A stretch of 16,314 nucleotides of DNA from Eubacteriales bacterium (lineage in GTDB: Bacteria; Bacillota; Clostridia; Peptostreptococcales; Anaerovoracaceae). A program made the position numbers and the translations under genes. The stretch lies in the NCBI GenBank assembly GCA_029098205.1, contig JAQXNW010000041.1, positions 1 to 16,314 of the forward strand, read 5' to 3'. Each line of letters begins with the position of its first letter. Position 1 is the stretch's first letter. Below the pieces are notes generated by a model, which worked only from the letters and a program-made list of their open reading frames with translations, was not told the DNA's origin and did no database searches. Below are positions 15,209-16,314 of this stretch, piece by piece.

Positions 15209-15487
15209 ATGAATAAGGCGGAATTAGTAGCTGTAGTTGCTGAAAAAACAAACTTCACGAAGAAGGATGCGGAGATCGCTGTGAACGCTCTGTTCCAGTC
15301 CATTGAAGAGGCTCTTGTGAAGGGTGAGAAAGTGCAGCTGATCGGTTTTGGAACATTTGAGACTAGAGAGAGAAAGGCTCGTCAGGGCAGAAATCCGAGA
15401 AAACCAGAGGAAGTAATTGATATTCCTGCATCGAAAGCACCGGTATTTAAGGCTGGTAAAGGTCTTAAGGATGCAGTTAATAAATAA
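15209..15487 (+). CDS. hup: DNA-binding protein HU
   Basis: HU is the small histone-like protein that bends and compacts DNA as a dimer and assists replication, repair and transcription. The 92-residue product starts MNKAELVAVVAEKT and shows the family arm motif near 61-80 (GRNPRKPEEVIDIPASKAP), with the intercalating proline in RNP. It ends with the helix FKAGKGLKDAVNK. GAGGAGG precedes the ATG by eight bases. It has its own promoter and a canonical terminator, so it is expressed separately and probably strongly. In related genomes a HU gene also lies just before rqcP. Confidence 0.96.
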   Translation: MNKAELVAVVAEKTNFTKKDAEIAVNALFQSIEEALVKGEKVQLIGFGTFETRERKARQGRNPRKPEEVIDIPASKAPVFKAGKGLKDAVNK

Positions 15488-15515
15488 ATTCCCCGAGTTC
15501 TGATTTGAATTTCTG

Positions 15516-15540
15516 AGACGGTCTTTCGGCCGTCTTTTTT
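15516..15540 (+). terminator. hup terminator
   Basis: AGACGGTC pairs with GGCCGTCT around a TTTC loop (15516-15534, one G-U pair) and is followed by six Ts. This is a canonical intrinsic terminator 28 bases after the hup stop codon. Confidence 0.9.
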
Positions 15541-15613
15541 ATTAGCTGCTGGAATTTAAATGTTCCGCAGAGCTTTTGTACAGCAGAAATTTAGACTGCG
15601 TTAGAATGCGATC

Positions 15614-15652
15614 GTAATATAGTAATACATAATACAGTGATACAGTAATAAA
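15614..15652 (+). repeat. Degenerate 8-bp tandem repeat upstream of rqcP
   Basis: Five adjacent units read GTAATATA, GTAATACA, TAATACA (one base short), GTGATACA and GTAATAAA. They end 17 bases before the rqcP start. -10-like TAATAT lies in the first unit with TTAGAC 18 bases upstream, so the repeats may overlap the rqcP promoter or untranslated leader. The rqcP ribosome site itself is weak. Confidence 0.6.
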
Positions 15653-15669
15653 GAAGAAATTAGTGCAGA

Positions 15670-15912
15670 ATGCGAATTGATAAATATTTAAAAAACGCTC
15701 GAATTATCAAAAGAAGGACCGTTGCGAAAGAAGCCTGTGAACAGGAACGGGTTACATTAAATGGCAAAACAGCGAAACCCGGCGCTGAAGTGGAAGCCGG
15801 CGATGTTATTCATATTGAATTCGGAACGGGGTCTCTTACTGTGAAAGTCCTCCAGACACCGAATACGGTGCGGAAAGAAGATGCGGACAGCCTGTATGAG
15901 GTGATTTCCTGA
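15670..15912 (+). CDS. rqcP: S4-domain ribosome quality-control factor RqcP (YabO/HslR-like)
   Basis: RqcP is a small S4 RNA-binding protein that sits on obstructed 50S subunits with RqcH and peptidyl-tRNA and supports poly-alanine tailing of stalled chains. The 80-residue product begins MRIDKYLKNARIIKRRTVAKE, the S4 helix pair, followed by RVTLNGKTAKPGAEVEAGDVI, the S4 beta hairpin. The family and position (after HU, near mfd) match Bacillus yabO. The start is fixed by the MRIDK family N-terminus; no good Shine-Dalgarno is visible, only AAGAAG about 14 bases upstream. The genes yabP and yabQ that often follow in spore formers are absent. Confidence 0.92.
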   Translation: MRIDKYLKNARIIKRRTVAKEACEQERVTLNGKTAKPGAEVEAGDVIHIEFGTGSLTVKVLQTPNTVRKEDADSLYEVIS

Positions 15913-15917
15913 AAAAA

Positions 15918-15969
15918 CGTTGATTTTTAGCGGAATCTAATTGATCAACGATCATCGGAAATCGTTTTC
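15918..15969 (+). terminator. Overlapping alternative hairpins after rqcP
   Basis: CGTTGAT (15918-15924) pairs with ATCAACG (15944-15950), with an inner TTAG/CTAA. The same region also offers AACGAT (15947-15952) pairing with ATCGTT (15961-15966), followed by TTCT. Both use 15947-15950, so they exclude each other. The second may act as a weak terminator for rqcP. Confidence 0.4.
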
Positions 15970-16017
15970 TGAGCGGCATCGTACAAGAACAAGGCAGGGG
16001 TCTGGTGCTTTTGTAAA

Positions 16018-16074
16018 GAAAAAATCAAAAAAAGTAAAAAAAACACTTGCAAAGAATTTCCGAAAGAGTATAAT
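16018..16074 (+). promoter_or_regulatory. Strong promoter with A-tract UP-like element
   Basis: TTGCAA (16047-16052), a 16-base spacer and a perfect TATAAT (16069-16074) form the promoter. Just upstream, 16018-16044 is nearly pure A with successive A-tracts, typical of UP elements at highly expressed stable-RNA promoters. Initiation should fall near 16079-16082. Confidence 0.75.
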
Positions 16075-16080
16075 AATGAA

Positions 16081-16314
16081 GTCGCCTGATGAGGGCGGCG
16101 CCGCGGAAGCGGCTGAACCTAGAAAAATCCATAGATTAGGAAACTAGTCGTCAAAGAGTTTCTCGTTTAAGAGGAACAAAAAGACGAACACCATCAAGTA
16201 GATGGGTTCTTAGACAATTTCCGAAAACAGTAATTCAAAAGATTACGAAGCAGAACGTTAGCGTTCTGACACAGGAAAGACAATTTTGGATGAAAGCTTC
16301 CCGTGAGGGAAGAT
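16081..16314 (+). ncRNA. Candidate large structured non-coding RNA (5' part, runs off window)
   Basis: No convincing coding frame is present after the promoter, but the sequence is dense in local helices. These are: 16081-16086/16094-16099 (GTCGCC/GGCGGC); 16100-16104/16109-16113 closing a GGAA tetraloop; 16148-16152/16183-16187 enclosing GTTTCTC/GAGGAAC (16158-16164/16171-16177); CCATC/GATGG (16191-16205); GTAAT/ATTAC (16230-16246); CAGAACG/CGTTCTG closing TTAG (16251-16268); and CTTCCC/GGGAAG closing a GTGA tetraloop (16297-16312). TTTCC (16218-16222) can pair with GGAAA (16274-16278) to enclose two of these as a junction, and GAACC (16115-16119) with GGTTC (16205-16209) to enclose others. 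Two loops are GNRA type. I do not recognise tmRNA, RNase P, SRP or 6S RNA signatures. It could belong to a large ornate class such as OLE, ROOL or GOLLD, or be new; I cannot assign it. Confidence 0.65.

Noticed and set aside
15941..16147. Plus-strand 68-codon open frame
   Set aside because: It covers the A-tract element, the TATAAT promoter and the first RNA hairpins; the lysine run simply reads the A-tracts and no Shine-Dalgarno is present.
16081..16314. Known housekeeping RNAs (tmRNA, RNase P RNA, SRP RNA, 6S RNA) or a 16S rRNA leader
   Set aside because: None of their recalled conserved blocks (for example the GAGGAAAGTCC core of RNase P or the tRNA-like 5' end of tmRNA) could be found in the visible part.
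1..16314. CRISPR arrays, insertion sequences or phage genes
   Set aside because: No regularly spaced repeats, transposase motifs or terminal inverted repeats were seen; gene content is chromosomal housekeeping throughout.

Overview
The window looks like a chromosomal segment of a low-to-mid GC Firmicute, most likely a member of Clostridia. The gene order, the Shine-Dalgarno sites (GGAGG at most starts), the vegetative promoters with TTGACA/TATAAT-like hexamers, an L-box lysine riboswitch and the block murC / glmU-type acetyltransferase / prs / pth / mfd / flippase / hup / rqcP beside spoVG all fit. Several sporulation-linked genes that usually sit in this block (spoVT, yabP, yabQ) and mazG are absent, so the organism may not sporulate. 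That is inference; the species cannot be named from the sequence.

Layout. Positions 1-204: a two-gene tRNA unit (Val-TAC, Met-CAT) on the minus strand with a near-consensus promoter; it probably continues past the left edge. Positions 267-3723: a minus-strand lysine/diaminopimelate operon, promoter - lysine riboswitch - dapA - dapB - lysA - terminator. Its leader carries the switch terminator and, unusually, a second stronger terminator before dapA. Positions 3784-5371: monocistronic pyk (plus strand) with a bidirectional terminator shared with convergent spoVG (minus strand, 5458-5826). Positions 5945-9878 and on to 15055: a plus-strand series murC, a stand-alone GlmU acetyltransferase half, prs, pth, mfd and a SpoVB/YabM-type flippase. 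Positions 15068-15538: hup with its own promoter and terminator. Positions 15670-15912: rqcP, preceded by a short degenerate 8-bp repeat.

Positions 15913-16314 have no convincing protein gene. They hold alternative hairpins, an A-tract-rich strong promoter and, from about 16081 to the window end, a sequence dense in perfect hairpins, two with GNRA tetraloops. This looks like the 5' part of a sizeable structured non-coding RNA and is the most interesting item here.

Functionally, much of the window supplies the cell envelope and translation. dapA and dapB lead to diaminopimelate, which serves as both cell-wall crosslinker and lysine precursor, and lysA drains it to lysine. The GlmU half and MurC act in early peptidoglycan precursor synthesis, and the flippase probably moves a lipid-linked envelope precursor. 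Pth and RqcP rescue peptidyl-tRNA and stalled ribosomes, Mfd clears stalled RNA polymerase, and Prs supplies PRPP.
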